A stretch of 7,578 nt of DNA from PALSA-1355 sp035496575 (GTDB lineage Bacteria; Planctomycetota; Planctomycetia; Pirellulales; PALSA-1355), in the NCBI GenBank assembly GCA_035496575.1, contig DATJEN010000307.1, forward strand, positions 1 through 7,578. Reading direction: 5' to 3'. The position numbers and the translations under genes are program-made. How positions within the stretch are numbered: position 1 is the first letter of the stretch; each line of letters starts with the position of its first letter. The notes under the pieces are model-generated. The model was not told where the DNA came from. It saw only the letters and a program-made list of their open reading frames with translations, and did not search any database. This document shows positions 6,697 to 7,578 of this stretch, in pieces.

Positions 6697-7245
6697 CTAA
6701 GGATCGGTGCTGCCGCCGGACTGGCTGCGCAGCAAATCCCACAAGGCTTCGAGCGCTTGCGGAATCACGCGCACGCCTGCCAAGGCGGGCATGAAATTTG
6801 TGTCCCCGCTCCAACGCGGCACGACATGCCAATGCAAATGTCCCGGTACTCCCGCGCCGGCTACGCGACCGAGATTGAGGCCGATGTTGAATCCTTCGGC
6901 GTTCATCAGGCGCTCGAGCAGCCCGACATATTTGGCGATCAGCCGATCGAGGTCCGCTCGCTCGCGGTCGAGCAGCTCGTCGAGCCGCCCCTGATGGCGC
7001 AAGGGAGCAATGAGCAGATGTCCATTGTTGTAAGGGAAGCGGTTAAGGATCACGATCGCCTCGCCGGTCCGCTCGACCACGAGGGTCGCCTTCTCGTCGA
7101 GATCCACCGCGGCGCGGCACATGAAACATTGGGCATCCGCGCCGGGCAAGTACGGCAATGATTCGCCAGGCTCCTCGCGCGGCGCATCTTGGGGGCTGAT
7201 GTACGCCAGCCGCCAGGGAGCCCACAATTGTTCGTGCCGCGACAC
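6697..7245 (-). CDS. HIT-family hydrolase, Ap4A phosphorylase-like
   Basis: A 182-residue histidine-triad protein of the branch that resembles bacterial Ap4A phosphorylases / ATP adenylyltransferases (for example mycobacterial Rv2613c). The N-terminal LWAPWRLAYI (7-16) and the zinc-type CFMC (C40, C43) are typical. NRFPYNNGHLLIAP is at 68-81. The catalytic triad lies in GHLHWHVVPRW (135-145), with H136, H138 and H140; the last should be the nucleophile for the nucleotidyl intermediate. NFMPALAGVRVIPQALE (150-166) is the expected C-terminal motif. The substrate is probably a dinucleoside polyphosphate or AMP conjugate; sequence alone does not settle it. The start is GTG at 7245, chosen because the conserved N-terminus begins seven residues later and no ATG is near. 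livF ends 42 bp upstream, and the dGTPase-like gene starts 14 bp downstream. Confidence 0.92.
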   Translation of the reverse strand: MSRHEQLWAPWRLAYISPQDAPREEPGESLPYLPGADAQCFMCRAAVDLDEKATLVVERTGEAIVILNRFPYNNGHLLIAPLRHQGRLDELLDRERADLDRLIAKYVGLLERLMNAEGFNIGLNLGRVAGAGVPGHLHWHVVPRWSGDTNFMPALAGVRVIPQALEALWDLLRSQSGGSTDP

Positions 7246-7287
7246 GGCTGGTTCTCGCTGTGTTTAGTGTCGCTTGGGATCTTATTC

Positions 7288-7578
7288 TCAAGCACCCAAG
7301 TACGCTTCTTGCACGCGCGGATCTTTGAGCAAGACGTCCGCGCGGTCGCTGAACGTAATTCGTCCCATTTCCATCACGTAGCCACGGTGCGCGAGCTTGA
7401 GGGCCATGCGGGCCGCCTGCTCGACCAGCAGGATGGCCATTCCCTCCTCGTTCAGCCGCCGTACCACTTCAAATATTTTAAGCACGATGAGCGGCGCCAA
7501 CCCCAGCGAGGGCTCGTCCAGCAATAACAGCTTCGGCCGGCCCATGAGCGCCCGGGCCACGGCCAGCATCTGCTGTTC
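7288..7578 (-). CDS. livF: Branched-chain amino acid-type ABC transporter ATPase, 5' end missing
   Basis: The C-terminal 96 residues of an ABC ATPase of the LivF type; the start, Walker A and most of the signature motif lie past the window end. The first visible residues, EQQMLAVARALMGRP, are the end of the LSGGEQQ signature region and its helix. Walker B is LLLLDEP (17-23), followed by the D-loop SLGLAP. The switch region reads ILLVEQ with Gln in place of the usual His, which is normal for LivF and LivG. The ending RITFSDRADVLLKDPRVQEAYLGA is characteristic of LivF, unlike the usual FLG/HLG ends of other ABC families. It should energise uptake of leucine, isoleucine, valine or related amides together with LivG, LivH, LivM and a binding protein, expected upstream beyond the window. 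In operons of this type livF is usually last, so the HIT gene 42 bp downstream is either added to the operon or separately transcribed. Confidence 0.92.
   Translation of the reverse strand, partial: EQQMLAVARALMGRPKLLLLDEPSLGLAPLIVLKIFEVVRRLNEEGMAILLVEQAARMALKLAHRGYVMEMGRITFSDRADVLLKDPRVQEAYLGA

Noticed and set aside
5474..6700. A 408-codon open frame on the plus strand opposite the dGTPase-like gene
   Set aside because: It is antisense to a well-supported enzyme gene; its translation has no recognisable domain, and long antisense frames are common in GC-rich coding DNA.
6683..6832. Upstream extension of the dGTPase-like gene to an ATG at 6832
   Set aside because: The extra 50 residues overlap the HIT gene's conserved C-terminal coding sequence and look like an out-of-frame reading; the family N-terminus fits the start at 6682.

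Overview
This window holds ordinary chromosomal genes from a GC-rich bacterium. Eight protein-coding genes cover nearly all of it; the first and last run off the window edges. I see no mobile element, CRISPR array, tRNA or rRNA. The E3 form with a CLLKGC redox site, a small membrane protein with an LHKDWRAW-type stretch, the family mix and the scarcity of Shine-Dalgarno sequences all fit a planctomycete, perhaps from the Pirellulales. That placement is inference from memory of the families, not a search.

Left block (1-2050, minus strand): serC (phosphoserine aminotransferase, serine biosynthesis) lies upstream of lpdA (dihydrolipoyl dehydrogenase, cut at the window start), 135 bp apart. These are the only two genes with a convincing ribosome binding site. 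The divergent intergenic region (2051-2298) contains a symmetrical dyad (2086-2130) in the expected serC leader.

Middle block (2299-4424, plus strand): three genes packed with no spacing. They encode a 69-residue histidine-rich single-span membrane protein, a TIGR01777-family NAD(P)-binding epimerase-like protein, and an exported six-bladed Kelch propeller that begins with GTG inside the stop of the preceding gene. They look like one translationally coupled operon of unknown joint function.

Right block (7578-4433, minus strand): livF (branched-chain amino acid ABC transporter ATPase, 5' end missing), a HIT-family Ap4A phosphorylase-like hydrolase, a dGTPase-like HD phosphohydrolase, and a YacL-type PIN/TRAM membrane protein. 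Gaps are 42, 14 and 111 bp. The HIT and HD genes form a tight pair that both act on nucleotides. The YacL-type gene may have its own promoter, and it converges on the Kelch gene with only 8 bp between stop codons.

No clear new defence, mobile or biosynthetic system is present. The most unusual item is the coupled three-gene plus-strand unit.
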